From Arthrobacter sp. SLBN-112 (GTDB taxonomy: Bacteria > Actinomycetota > Actinomycetes > Actinomycetales > Micrococcaceae): DNA of 64,000 nucleotides. A model generated the notes under the pieces. That model ran no database searches and was not told the DNA's origin. It worked only from the letters and a program-made list of their open reading frames with translations. Positions within the stretch are counted from its first letter, which is position 1, and each line of letters begins with the position of its first letter. The position numbers and the translations under genes are program-made. Of the stretch, positions 37,086 to 45,722 are shown piece after piece. The stretch covers positions 1,178,001-1,242,000 of the forward strand of contig NZ_JAUSXY010000001.1 in the NCBI RefSeq assembly GCF_030944625.1. Reading direction: 5' to 3'.

Positions 37086-37820
37086 ATGTCCCTGCCTAAT
37101 TCACACACTGTGCCAGGCTTCGGAACGAGCATGCCTCAGGCCGGCGGACCCGCCATGACAGAGATTCCTGCCCGGGACTCGACGACACTGGCCCGAACAG
37201 TGCGCGACAGGCTGCGCCTTGCAGTGGCGCGCGACGAACTGCCCTCCGGGGTCCGCCTCAGCCAGGAGCAGGTCGCCAACCAGCTTGGCGTCAGCCGGAT
37301 GCCTGTTCGGGCAGCCATCAGCGAACTGGTGACTGAAGGGCTGCTCGAAAAGCTGCCCGGGGGAGGGGTCGCCGTCCGGCCTCTGTACGTAAAGGATCTG
37401 CAGGACGTTTACGAAATCCGGCAGGCTCTTGAATCCCAGGCCGTACGGCATGTGGCCACTCATCGCCCAATGGAGGGTGTGGAACAGATCCGTCGCGTCC
37501 TCGAGCGGCATCGGGACCACGTGGCTGGCTACAATGCCGAGCAACTGCTTGAAGTCGACAGAGAGTTCCACATGTCGATCCTGGCCGCCACCGGAAATTT
37601 GCAGTTCCAGAAAGTCGTCATCCCCGTATGGTCGGTGGTGGAGCGCGCCATGTTCAAAATGCTGAAAATGCCGGACGTGGCTGCCATCGCATGGGACGAG
37701 CACGAAATGATAGCTGCTGCAATCATCGACGGTGACCCCGATCTGGCGGAGAGCAGATTGAGGCAGCATCTCGAGAATGGGGCAGCTCAGCTGGCCAGGG
37801 TCATCTCCCTCTCAGACTAA
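37086..37820 (+). CDS. GntR/FCD-family regulator 2
   Basis: 244 residues: winged helix 'QVANQLGVSRMPVRAAISEL' with 'TEGLLEKLPGGGVAVRPL', FCD domain 'DVYEIRQALESQAVRHVA' and 'VDREFHMSILAATGNLQF'. The first 25 residues are a non-conserved extension; ATG 37086 is kept because GAGGAG lies six bases upstream. Probably autoregulated through 37031-37045 and controlling the amidohydrolase operon through the same motif (inference). Confidence 0.88.
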   Translation: MSLPNSHTVPGFGTSMPQAGGPAMTEIPARDSTTLARTVRDRLRLAVARDELPSGVRLSQEQVANQLGVSRMPVRAAISELVTEGLLEKLPGGGVAVRPLYVKDLQDVYEIRQALESQAVRHVATHRPMEGVEQIRRVLERHRDHVAGYNAEQLLEVDREFHMSILAATGNLQFQKVVIPVWSVVERAMFKMLKMPDVAAIAWDEHEMIAAAIIDGDPDLAESRLRQHLENGAAQLARVISLSD

Positions 37821-38152
37821 GGCCTCTGCCGCACGCATCCGTGCCCGGGGAATCCGGCTGCCACCTGCCGGTTAAGCACGGGAGAACCTCCAGGTTTCGT
37901 AACGCCTCAGACGAGCTAACGGCTTGTTGGATCTCGTCGAGCAAATGGCGAGCAGGAACCGGCAACGAAAAGCTACTCGCCGTACATGTCCGTCGCCCTG
38001 CCGGCAGCCGCCCCGGCAGCGCTGATCAAATCCGGGCCGGGCGCCTCGGCGCCCACGTCAAGCAATCATGTGCATTTTCAGCCGTACCATTGACAGGATG
38101 CGCTTGGTAGCACCATGATGAATTAAGGCAACACCAACGAAGGGATTTTATT
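37821..38152. other. Intergenic region before the lipoyl-E1 operon
   Basis: No coding sequence recognised. A weak hairpin near 37842-37880 (CCGTGC/GCACGG with inner CCGG/CCGG) may end the GntR transcript. The lipoyl operon promoter lies at 38090-38119. Confidence 0.4.
38090..38119 (+). promoter_or_regulatory. Promoter and imperfect TTGGTA-type operator of the lipoyl-E1 operon
   Basis: -35 TTGACA 38090-38095, 18-base spacer, -10 CATGAT 38114-38119. TTGGTAGCACCAT (38104-38116) lies in the spacer; its left half is perfect and its right half has two mismatches to TACCAA. Same geometry as the SDR promoter. Confidence 0.62.
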
Positions 38153-38380
38153 GTGGATGTCATTGTGGGCCAGGAACTCCTCGGCACCGAAACTGAAGCC
38201 GACCTCAGCGAATGGCTGGTAGAGGATGGCAGTGAAGTCACCGCAGGCCAGGCCATCGCCGAACTTGAGACCTCCAAGGTCCAGGTCGAAGTGGTGTCCC
38301 CGGCCACCGGAACTATTACGTACGTAGCAGCCGAGGGAGATGTCGTGGAACCCGAGAGCATCATCGCGAGGGTGAACTAA
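38153..38380 (+). CDS. Stand-alone lipoyl-domain carrier protein
   Basis: 75 residues that are nothing but a lipoyl/biotinyl domain: 'GTETEADLSEWLVEDGSEV', the lipoylation loop 'AELETSKVQVEV' with Lys42, and 'GDVVEPESIIARVN'. Lys in an E-T-S-K context favours lipoate rather than biotin (which uses MKM). The E2 gene 2.2 kb downstream lacks such a domain, so this protein probably acts as the free swinging arm between E1 and E2. GTG start, two bases before the E1-alpha gene. Confidence 0.88.
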   Translation: MDVIVGQELLGTETEADLSEWLVEDGSEVTAGQAIAELETSKVQVEVVSPATGTITYVAAEGDVVEPESIIARVN

Positions 38381-38382
38381 CG

Positions 38383-39378
38383 ATGACTGCCGAAACCACG
38401 ACATCCACCACGTTCGATCTCGAGATGGATGGGCCGTCAGCCTTGGAGCTGATGAGTACCATCCGTGAGTTCGAGTCCAGGCTGCCTGGGTACTCGGAGG
38501 AAGGCCTCATCCGAGGCTCCACGCACCCTTCCGTAGGCATGGAGGCCGTCGCAGTAGGCGTCTCATGGGCACTGCGGGCTTCCGACAGCGTCGCGAGCAA
38601 CCATCGCGGGCACGCCCACTGTCTGGCCAAGGGCGCAGATGCCGGACGGACGCTGGCCGAAATCCTGGGACGCAGCGATGGATATTGCGGCGGCAAGGGA
38701 GGCTCCATGCACATTGGCGTGAAAGAGCTGGGCCTGCTGGGCACCAACGGCATCGTCGGGGCCGGAATCGGGCTCGCAACAGGCGCGGCACTGGCGGCCC
38801 AGGCACAGGGAACAGACGACGTCGCTGTCGCCTACTTCGGTGACGGGGCAACCAATCAGGGCGTGCTCGCCGAGGCCTTTAATCTCGCAGCGATCTGGAA
38901 CCTCCCGGTGATCTTTGTGTGTGAGAACAACCATTTCGCCCAGTCCGCAACCTTGGAGGAGATGGTGGCCCAGCCCGATCTTCGCCGGCGGGGAGAAGCT
39001 TATGGAGTGCCCTCCGTCGATGTCGACGGAATGGACGTCGAAGCAGTCAGCAATGCCGCCGCTGAAGCCGTCCGTCGGGCCCGGTCGGGACAGGGACCCT
39101 CGTTTATCGTCGCTGATACCTATCGGTACCTGGGCCACATGGCCGGCGACACCGAAATTTATAGGACCGCTGAACAGGTGGAGCAGTGGAAGGGCCGCGA
39201 CCCAATCGCGCGGCTTGCGAAAAAACTCCTCGACTCGAACGTTTTGGACGAGGCGCAACTGAACGTGATTGCAGCAGCCGCCGTGACGGTAGTAGACGGC
39301 GCTGAGGAATTCGCCAAGGCTTCTCCCTACCCGGACGTTTCTTCAGCCTTCACTCAAGTCAGCGAGGACAACCGATGA
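38383..39378 (+). CDS. 2-oxoacid/acetoin dehydrogenase E1 alpha subunit
   Basis: 331 residues of the thiamine-diphosphate E1-alpha family. ThDP/Mg motif 'AYFGDGATNQGVLAEAFN' ending near 'CENN'; 'GYCGGKGGSMHI' and 'LGTNGIVGAGIGLATGAAL' resemble AcoA of acetoin dehydrogenase more than pyruvate dehydrogenase, but substrate cannot be settled from sequence. Couples to the beta gene by an ATGA overlap. Works with the free lipoyl protein encoded just upstream. Confidence 0.9.
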   Translation: MTAETTTSTTFDLEMDGPSALELMSTIREFESRLPGYSEEGLIRGSTHPSVGMEAVAVGVSWALRASDSVASNHRGHAHCLAKGADAGRTLAEILGRSDGYCGGKGGSMHIGVKELGLLGTNGIVGAGIGLATGAALAAQAQGTDDVAVAYFGDGATNQGVLAEAFNLAAIWNLPVIFVCENNHFAQSATLEEMVAQPDLRRRGEAYGVPSVDVDGMDVEAVSNAAAEAVRRARSGQGPSFIVADTYRYLGHMAGDTEIYRTAEQVEQWKGRDPIARLAKKLLDSNVLDEAQLNVIAAAAVTVVDGAEEFAKASPYPDVSSAFTQVSEDNR

Positions 39379-40385
39379 ACAAACCAGCTCAACAACTGAC
39401 GATTTGGCGGGCACTGAACGCAGCCTTGCATGATGAATTCGCTGAGGATCCCTCGACGATCATCATGGGTGAGGATCTCACCACCTGGGGTACAGGCGGC
39501 GGGATTTACGGTGTAACACGCAAGATGGCGGACACGTTTGGCAAGGAACGCGTCCGGGACACTCCCATCAGCGAAGAGGCGTTGATCTCTGCCGGAGCCG
39601 GAGCCGCTATGGCGGGCACACGCACCGTCGTTGAGATCATGTACTCCGACTTCATGCTTCTTGGAGCAGATGGGCTGATTAACCAGGCAGCCAAAGCCCG
39701 GTACATGTTCGGGGGACAGTTCTCCACCCCGCTGGTGGTGCGCAGCAACGGGGGATCCGGCATCGGCAAAGCGGCCCAGCATTCACAGTCACTGGAAACC
39801 CTCTATGCCCATATCCCCGGGCTGGAGGTTGTGGTTCCCGGTACAGCAAACGATGCCTATGGTCTCTTGCGCAGCGCCATCAAGAGCAATAACCCCACGA
39901 TTTTCCTCGAGCACAAGGCCCTGTACTACGACAAGGGTCCAGTCACGAAGGAAATTATTCCGCTGGGCAAGGCCCGGGTGGCACGTGAGGGCAAGGATCT
40001 CACCATCGTTGCCACCCAACTCATGACCAAGCGTGCACTGGAAGCGGCGGACGTTCTCAGCTCACAGGGGGTGGACGTGGAAATCATTGATCCGCGGACT
40101 CTGTACCCCTTCGACATGGAGACCGTTTTTGCTTCAGTCCGCAAAACCCGTCACCTCCTGGTTGTTCACGAAGCAGTCCGGGACTTCGGCTGGGGCGGTG
40201 AGTTCATCAGTAATACCGTGCAGGAATGCTGGGGAGAACTTGACGCAGCACCCCGCAGATTGGGCGCCGCACGTACACCGATCCCCTACTCAGAAGAGCT
40301 GGAGAGCGCCGTGGTTCCCTCAACGCAGGACATCGTCGCCGAAGCTCTGACAACTGTGGGGCATCACAACAAGCTCACGGTGTGA
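39375..40385 (+). CDS. 2-oxoacid/acetoin dehydrogenase E1 beta subunit
   Basis: 336 residues. 'GGIYGVTRKMADTFG', 'DTPISEEALISAGAGAAMAG' and 'EIMYSDFMLLGADGLINQAA' are standard E1-beta segments; the C-terminal transketolase domain has 'DVEIIDPRTLYPFD'. It is followed by a 190-base gap holding a long hairpin and a GGATCC-type operator before E2, so E2 may be expressed separately. Confidence 0.92.
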   Translation: MNKPAQQLTIWRALNAALHDEFAEDPSTIIMGEDLTTWGTGGGIYGVTRKMADTFGKERVRDTPISEEALISAGAGAAMAGTRTVVEIMYSDFMLLGADGLINQAAKARYMFGGQFSTPLVVRSNGGSGIGKAAQHSQSLETLYAHIPGLEVVVPGTANDAYGLLRSAIKSNNPTIFLEHKALYYDKGPVTKEIIPLGKARVAREGKDLTIVATQLMTKRALEAADVLSSQGVDVEIIDPRTLYPFDMETVFASVRKTRHLLVVHEAVRDFGWGGEFISNTVQECWGELDAAPRRLGAARTPIPYSEELESAVVPSTQDIVAEALTTVGHHNKLTV

Positions 40386-40417
40386 CTCCACCACCGAAGA
40401 CACACCGGCTTTGACTT

Positions 40418-40460
40418 TCAGACTGTGCGCCGCGACCGCATCGCGCAGCGCACAGTCTGA
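40418..40460. terminator. Intercistronic hairpin between E1 beta and E2
   Basis: Perfect 13-bp stem TCAGACTGTGCGC (40418-40430) with complement at 40448-40460, and an inner CGCGA/TCGCG stem. No U tract. It may end the lipoyl-E1 transcript or trim it. Confidence 0.55.
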
Positions 40461-40502
40461 GTCGTCATTCCACGAACTCAGGCGCCACATGGCACGGAAC
40501 CC

Positions 40503-40515
40503 GGATCTTGGATCC
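40503..40515. promoter_or_regulatory. GGATCT-T-GGATCC site before E2
   Basis: Eleven of twelve arm bases match GGATCC-N-GGATCC. It lies 60 bases before the E2 start codon and after a hairpin, as expected for an operator of a separate E2 promoter, but no clear -35/-10 pair was found. Confidence 0.45.
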
Positions 40516-40574
40516 CCTACCAGAAGCTGGACGCAACAGACACGCTTTGTCGACAGCATCAAGAGAGCTGACTA

Positions 40575-41273
40575 ATGCAGGACACAGACCACGCACGCAC
40601 GGAAATCCTCAAGGTCCGGGGTGCCCGCAAGATCACCGCCCAGCGGATGCGGGCATCACTGCAAGAAACGGCACAAGTCACCCTGACTCGATATGCCGTC
40701 GCCACGAACCTGGTTTCCTTCCGAAGCGGCCTTAAAGCGCAGAGCGCCAAGAACCCCGAGGATGTCTGCCCTACCCTCAATGACATCATCATGCACTGCG
40801 TTTCACGGGTGCTGGAAGCTCATACCGAGATCAACGCCCTCTTCACCCCAGAGGGGATCGAACGGCATTCCGCTGTCAACCTTGGATTCGCGGTGGACAC
40901 GGGAAGGTCGCTCCTGGTTCCGGTTATCCATGGCGCCAACGAACTGAGTCTGAAAGAACTGGCGCATCGGAGCAAGGAGCTGATTGACCTTGCAAAAACC
41001 GGAAAGATCACTGCGGACGCCATGACGGGAGGAACCTTTACGGTCTCCAACCTGGGAGGGCTCGGAATCCACTGGTTCACTCCCGTTCTAAACGCACCAG
41101 AGGTCGGCATCCTGGGCATCGGTGCCATGCACACTTTCTTCCCTGGAGGCGCCCCCCAGATTCCGTTGTCCTTAACCTTCGATCATCAAGCCCTTGACGG
41201 GGCAGCCGCAGCAACGGTGCTTGGCGCCTTTGCTTCCGCAATCGAAGATGCAGGTTTGACAGCGACGGTTTGA
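40575..41273 (+). CDS. E2 acyltransferase core without lipoyl or binding domain
   Basis: 232 residues, only the catalytic domain of dihydrolipoamide acyltransferases ('RGARKITAQRMRASLQET', 'DTGRSLLVPVIHGANELSL', 'GGTFTVSNLGGLGI', active-site 'TFDHQALDGA'). Normal E2 proteins exceed 400 residues because of N-terminal lipoyl and E1/E3-binding domains, both absent here. The lipoyl domain is encoded separately at 38153. No E3 gene is in the window, so a housekeeping dihydrolipoamide dehydrogenase must serve. Alternative: a degraded E2, but the reading frame and motifs are clean. Confidence 0.87.
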   Translation: MQDTDHARTEILKVRGARKITAQRMRASLQETAQVTLTRYAVATNLVSFRSGLKAQSAKNPEDVCPTLNDIIMHCVSRVLEAHTEINALFTPEGIERHSAVNLGFAVDTGRSLLVPVIHGANELSLKELAHRSKELIDLAKTGKITADAMTGGTFTVSNLGGLGIHWFTPVLNAPEVGILGIGAMHTFFPGGAPQIPLSLTFDHQALDGAAAATVLGAFASAIEDAGLTATV

Positions 41274-41414
41274 GCGCCCCATGGTCCTCCTTCTGGGCCC
41301 GGTGTGTCCTCCAGGTCAGCAGGCTTATGTGCCAACCCGAGGACAGCCGCATCACCCACGATCTTCTCGCGGTTCCAGACGCACTATATTTGCGCGGACA
41401 CTTGCTCCAACGTT

Positions 41415-41456
41415 TGCAACAGGCCGGCACTCCTTGCGGGGTGCCGGCCTGTTGCA
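41415..41456. terminator. Terminator hairpin after E2
   Basis: Perfect 16-bp stem TGCAACAGGCCGGCAC (41415-41430) with complement at 41441-41456 and a 10-base loop, about 140 bases after the E2 stop. Preceded by TTT, no U tract after it. Confidence 0.65.
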
Positions 41457-42004
41457 TAGAACGTCGCATCCGGAAGTCAAGGCCGTGGTTATGGGCACGA
41501 GTCCGGGTTTAGTCGATCACCCTGCTGCAGCTTGTAGCGGAGGACCACGCACTCGCAACAGCCTCCAGGCTCTTGTGATGTTGCCGGTGGCCGCAAATTC
41601 AGGGCGTGGTCGACCCCATGACTCAGGGTTAGGTCCCCGGCTCCTCCCTCTTCACAGGGCCTGATCGACCGCCGAAGGCGTGGGCGCCTGTCAATGGCCA
41701 TTAGTTTCTGCCCAGGGACAGAGAAAAAGCGCCGGTGCAGCTGCCAACTCTTACCTGCCAGGCCGGACAGCAGACGTATGGCGTGACGGGCCGAAGCTGA
41801 GGCGTTGTTATGACGGGCCCGGCACCCCAACCTTCGCCTTAACTCCTTCGGCAGCGAAGCGAGGTTGCCTCCGTTATGCCGCTGGGCCTGACCCAGGCTC
41901 CAGACCTCGTGCGTCGTTAACGTCGCCGGCCCATGAGGGACCAGGCGAAAGAGAGCGGGACCGGTAGTCGAGACGGACAGTTCCTCCGGATCGACGCGCT
42001 CCCT
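41457..42004. other. Gene-free interval between E2 and the AEC permease
   Basis: No supported gene on either strand. Open frames exist (a 113-codon one on the minus strand) but they are rich in Arg/Cys, lack ribosome binding sites and resemble no family known to me. It may be decayed coding DNA. Confidence 0.4.
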
Positions 42005-42970
42005 CTAGGTGAATAACTGTGCGGCAATGGGAAGGGTGACGATCCCGAAAAAGTTGGTCACAAGTATGATCGCCGCAACTGTCCGGCCGTCTCCTCCACT
42101 GGATTGGGACAGCACAAAGGCAGTGGCTGAGGTCGGCATTCCAGCCATGATGATGAGGGTAACGAGCCAGGGCTGCGGCATGTCCGGAGCGAAAATCAGC
42201 GCCGCCGCCGCTGTTGCCGCTGGCATAAGGAGGAGCTTGCCGGCGCCAGCCGCCCACACGGGCATCAGGCGAAGTCTGCCGCCGCGAAAAACTCGGACGG
42301 CGCCCCGGAGGGTTAGGCCGATGGCGAAGAGCGCCCCTGGGGCAGCTGCTCCTGCCAGCATGCTTGTAAATTCCATCAGCGGCGCGACCACATGGATCTT
42401 GGTCGTGCTCACTACCATCCCCAGCACGATGGCCCAGATCAGCGGGCTGCACGTCAACGCTCTCCCTACCGTGGCGGCAATCGTCTTCCATCGGCCCGCT
42501 CCGGCGGGCCGCTTGCTGAATAGCAGTTCATGGAGGACGGGGTAGCCCAGCAGGAATATGAGGTTATGGACGAGTTGGCCGATTACTGCAGGAAGACCCC
42601 CTGCTGTGCCCAAAATTCCCAACACCACCGGTATGCCGAGGTAAGAGACGTTGCCATAAGTCGCGGAAAGGCTTGCGGCAATACTGTTTGGCAGTTCTCT
42701 TTTTGAGATTATCCAAAGCGGAACGAAGCCAATAAGGCCGACTCCAAGGGTCGCAGCCACGGCCAAGACGGGAAAGGCTGGTGGGATGCCTTGGGTCAGA
42801 TCGGCCTCAGCTGCGACGACGAAGAGCAGGGCCGGCAGGGCGATATAGAAGACGAAGGCACTGATTGCAGACTCTGTATTTTCCTGGAACCGAGGCCAGT
42901 AACTTGCAAGGTACCCAACGAGGATTCCAAGGAAGAGGGGGAGTACTTTGAAAAATACTTCAACAAACAT
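42005..42970 (-). CDS. AEC-family transporter
   Basis: 321 residues, about ten transmembrane segments ('VLPLFLGILVGYLASYW', 'ISAFVFYIALPALLFVVAAE', 'SLSATYGNVSYLGIPVVLGI'). AEC (auxin efflux carrier) proteins move small acids such as malonate or malate, usually driven by proton or sodium gradients. Last gene of the amidohydrolase operon, seven bases after the reductase gene; it likely imports or exports a pathway acid (inference). Confidence 0.88.
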   Translation of the reverse strand: MFVEVFFKVLPLFLGILVGYLASYWPRFQENTESAISAFVFYIALPALLFVVAAEADLTQGIPPAFPVLAVAATLGVGLIGFVPLWIISKRELPNSIAASLSATYGNVSYLGIPVVLGILGTAGGLPAVIGQLVHNLIFLLGYPVLHELLFSKRPAGAGRWKTIAATVGRALTCSPLIWAIVLGMVVSTTKIHVVAPLMEFTSMLAGAAAPGALFAIGLTLRGAVRVFRGGRLRLMPVWAAGAGKLLLMPAATAAAALIFAPDMPQPWLVTLIIMAGMPTSATAFVLSQSSGGDGRTVAAIILVTNFFGIVTLPIAAQLFT

Positions 42971-42977
42971 GACAGGA

Positions 42978-43964
42978 TCACAGATCGAGAACCAGGCGTT
43001 TGCTGCATGACCTGGAGCAGCACACCATCATGACTTCATTGGAGGCTTTCTCGCCCGGTGTCAGGTATGAGTCCCTGTGATCGGGTGTTCCTTCCAGGAC
43101 GACAGTTTCGCAGGTTCCGCAGGTACCCTCCCGACACGACGTGGGGACATGTACCCCGGCTGCTTCAAGGGTTTCTGCGATGGATTTGTCCGCGGCAACG
43201 GTGAATACTGCTCCTGATGAGTCCAGTTCGATTTCGAACTCTGTGTTTTTGCCGTCCAACGCGCCGGCCTTGGGCCGGAACCGCTCCAGGTGCAGGCTGC
43301 CCACACCGGCGGGCCACTTTTCGCAGTGGCTTTCGACTGCATCGAGGAGCACGCCAGGTCCGCAGCAGTAGACGGCAAAGCCTTCTCGTGGTTCCTTGAG
43401 CAGGGTGGGCAGGTCAATCAGTCCGTGTTTGTCTTGGGGCCACAGTGTGACCTTGTCACCATAGCGTGCCAGCTCGGCGGTGAATGCCATCGATGATTCG
43501 CTGCGGCCGCCGTAGATCAGGCGCCAGGGCAGCCCTTGTTCCTCGCACTGGGCAATCATGGGCAGAATGGGGGTAATACCGATGCCGCCTGCGATGAACA
43601 GGTATTCCCGCTGTACGGTCAGTTCGAAGTTGTTCAGGGGACTGCCCAGGACAAGGTGATCGCCCACGGACAGTTTGTCGTGGACCCATTCCGAGCCTCC
43701 GCGGCTCTGCGGCTCCCGGAGAACCGAGACCCGCCACTTGTGCCGATCTTTGGGGTCGCTGCAGAGAGAATACTGGCGTACCAGGTCCGGGGCGAGATTG
43801 AGGTCGATGTGGGCGCCCGGCTGCCACTCGGGAAAGACTCCCGCCGTGGGTTCAAAGTGCAGCGAAATGATTCCCTCGGCCTCGGTGACGATGTCGGAAA
43901 TGACAGCGTCCACGTGGGTAAGGTGCGGAAGGGTATGTGCCGTGGTTGGAGTTGAATTGGTCAT
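42978..43964 (-). CDS. Flavin/2Fe-2S oxidoreductase, VanB/phthalate dioxygenase reductase type
   Basis: 328 residues in the order FMN domain ('RQYSLCSDPKD'), NAD domain ('LFIAGGIGITPILPMIAQ', 'YCCGPGVLLDAV'), C-terminal plant-type 2Fe-2S ferredoxin ('CREGTCGTCETVVLEG' plus a late Cys). It passes electrons from NADH to an oxygenase. ATG 43964 is chosen because AGG lies eight bases upstream; GTG 43973 is possible. No oxygenase large subunit is nearby, only a Rieske ferredoxin-like gene upstream. Confidence 0.9.
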   Translation of the reverse strand: MTNSTPTTAHTLPHLTHVDAVISDIVTEAEGIISLHFEPTAGVFPEWQPGAHIDLNLAPDLVRQYSLCSDPKDRHKWRVSVLREPQSRGGSEWVHDKLSVGDHLVLGSPLNNFELTVQREYLFIAGGIGITPILPMIAQCEEQGLPWRLIYGGRSESSMAFTAELARYGDKVTLWPQDKHGLIDLPTLLKEPREGFAVYCCGPGVLLDAVESHCEKWPAGVGSLHLERFRPKAGALDGKNTEFEIELDSSGAVFTVAADKSIAETLEAAGVHVPTSCREGTCGTCETVVLEGTPDHRDSYLTPGEKASNEVMMVCCSRSCSKRLVLDL

Positions 43965-44015
43965 GGATCTCACCTGTAAGAGTTGGGCACGGATGTACCG
44001 GCGGGTTGCTGTTTG

Positions 44016-44050
44016 GGCAGCTCAGATGCCTGTGAGGCATCTGAGCTGCC
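44016..44050. terminator. Intercistronic hairpin between Rieske and reductase genes
   Basis: Perfect 16-bp stem GGCAGCTCAGATGCCT (44016-44031) with complement at 44035-44050 and a 3-base loop, in a 140-base gap within an otherwise tightly packed minus-strand operon. No U tract. It may be an attenuator or mRNA-stability element rather than a full stop. Confidence 0.6.
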
Positions 44051-44104
44051 ACGGAAAAGTGCCATCCCCTCCAAAAGGGGGGCGGGCCTGCAAGCAGCGG
44101 ACTA

Positions 44105-44584
44105 CTACTCGCTCCCGGGACGACGTTCTTTGCGGCGACGGCTCGTATCCACAACGATGGCGCCGCCCTCGATACTGACCTCGTACCCCTCCATAACGTA
44201 GGGCCCCTTTTGCAGGCCACCCTCAGGGTCTGTTAAGGCCTCGGGGGAACCGGGGAACACTTCGACGTCGTACTTGCGTACTCTGGCGTTTTTCGGATCG
44301 TAAAAGGATTCACCGGTGCGGATGTCGAATTCCCACTGGTGCCAAGGGCACCTGATGGAGCGGCCGCGCTGGTAGGTAATGGGGGTGTCAGGCTTTTCAG
44401 CGGAAGACACTCCAAAGATGGTGCCGAATTTGCACAGTTCGGCGCCGGCATGCGGGCAGTGGTTCAGGAGAGCAAAGTACTCACCATCGACATTCAAGAC
44501 GCCAACCGAGCGTCCTTCGAGTTCGATGATTTTCCGGCCGCCTGGCTCAATCTCGTCGGCTCGGGCAACAACGTACTTACTCAC
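44105..44584 (-). CDS. Rieske 2Fe-2S ferredoxin-like protein
   Basis: 159 residues. Cluster ligands Cys43 and His45 in 'HCPHAG', Cys79 and His82 in 'RCPWHQWEF'. The spacing between the two pairs is long (33 residues) and the protein is about 50 residues longer than simple Rieske ferredoxins; a basic tail ('TSRRRKERRPG') closes it. It has no catalytic iron domain, so it is an electron carrier or a partial oxygenase component. ATG overlaps the amidohydrolase stop as ATGA. Confidence 0.88.
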   Translation of the reverse strand: MSKYVVARADEIEPGGRKIIELEGRSVGVLNVDGEYFALLNHCPHAGAELCKFGTIFGVSSAEKPDTPITYQRGRSIRCPWHQWEFDIRTGESFYDPKNARVRKYDVEVFPGSPEALTDPEGGLQKGPYVMEGYEVSIEGGAIVVDTSRRRKERRPGSE

Positions 44585-45717
44585 TTTCCCTCGTTCTCCA
44601 ATCCGAAGAACCGCATGCCGTTGGTCCTGAAAATCTTCTCTTTGAGCTCGGGCGAGAAGCTTGCCGGGAACACCGTTTCGGGCGAGTCAAAATCAAAGTG
44701 TGGATAGTCGGAAGCAAAGAGCACGTTGTCCGGGCAGAACTCTTCAATGATTTCCTGAAGATGCCGGGGGTTCTGCGGTTCATCGATGGGCTGGGTGGAT
44801 GCCCAGACGTGATCGTAGATGTACTCGGACGGTTTGCGCTGCAAGTTCGGAACTTCACTGCGCAGCGTCTTCCAGTGGTAGTCGAGCCGCTGGATCAACG
44901 GGACGAAATGTGCGACGTTGCCCTCGACGAACATGATCTTGAGGCCGGGGAAACGGTCGAAGACGCCTTGAAGAATGAGGCTCAGCATTTGCGATTGAAT
45001 GCTTTGTACGTGACCGACGTGGTACTCGGCGTGATATGAGGTCCACCCTGTGCCCGTGTTGGCGTGTCCGCCGCCCTGGGAAAGGTGCACCTGGATGGGC
45101 AGGTTGTGCGCAACCGCGGCCTCGTAGATGGGCCAGTACTTCCTGCTGCCCAACGGTTCCATGGTCTTGCTGAGGCCAAGAATGGAAATGACTGCGGGGT
45201 CGGAGCCAACACGTTCGATTTCCTTGACGGCCAGGTCGGGCGCTTCGAAGGTTATCGCCATCGAAACGCGCAGACGAGGCTCGGGGTGCACCAAGTGCTC
45301 GATCTGGTAATCGTTGAGTGCGCTGCACAGGGCTGATCCGAGTTCAGGATTCAGAGCCTGCCCGGCGGGGTTCAGTGTCTGACCTCCGGGTGACAGGCAC
45401 TGCAGCACGCCGAGTTCGATGTTGTACAGGTCAAGAAGCTGGGTTCGCATGAGGTCCAGGTCGCTGCCCGGGTATCCGTCTTCAGGCCAGGCGTCGGCGC
45501 GCATCGCGTTGCCATACATCTGCGGGTACTCGCTGATGAGCTGGAGCCCCGTGGTTGACCTCATCCCATACTCATCAAGCTGCTTCAAGATGCCTGTTGG
45601 CAGGTACTCGTTGAGTCCACCAACTTTGGGAAGGGGGTGGATATCAACATCGATAAGTCCGGTAGTGACGACTGGCTTGGACAAAGCAGTTGCCTTTTCG
45701 CTTTTAGCTGTAGTCAT
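44581..45717 (-). CDS. ACMSD-type amidohydrolase 2 (decarboxylase/hydrolase)
   Basis: 378-residue TIM-barrel metal enzyme of the amidohydrolase-2 family. Metal site: 'LIDVDIHPLPK' (Asp-x-His in place of His-x-His), 'PIQVHLSQGG' (His), 'NVLFASDYPHFDFDSP' (Asp). Family members decarboxylate aromatic or enol acids or hydrolyse C-C/C-N bonds. AGGAG before the ATG. Second gene of the operon, five bases after its 375-residue paralogue; substrate unknown. Confidence 0.87.
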   Translation of the reverse strand: MTTAKSEKATALSKPVVTTGLIDVDIHPLPKVGGLNEYLPTGILKQLDEYGMRSTTGLQLISEYPQMYGNAMRADAWPEDGYPGSDLDLMRTQLLDLYNIELGVLQCLSPGGQTLNPAGQALNPELGSALCSALNDYQIEHLVHPEPRLRVSMAITFEAPDLAVKEIERVGSDPAVISILGLSKTMEPLGSRKYWPIYEAAVAHNLPIQVHLSQGGGHANTGTGWTSYHAEYHVGHVQSIQSQMLSLILQGVFDRFPGLKIMFVEGNVAHFVPLIQRLDYHWKTLRSEVPNLQRKPSEYIYDHVWASTQPIDEPQNPRHLQEIIEEFCPDNVLFASDYPHFDFDSPETVFPASFSPELKEKIFRTNGMRFFGLENEGK

Positions 45718-45722
45718 GGCTC

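Noticed and set aside
41489-41830. 113-codon minus-strand open frame between E2 and the AEC permease
   Set aside because: No ribosome binding site, Arg/Cys-rich composition, no recognisable family; possibly decayed DNA.
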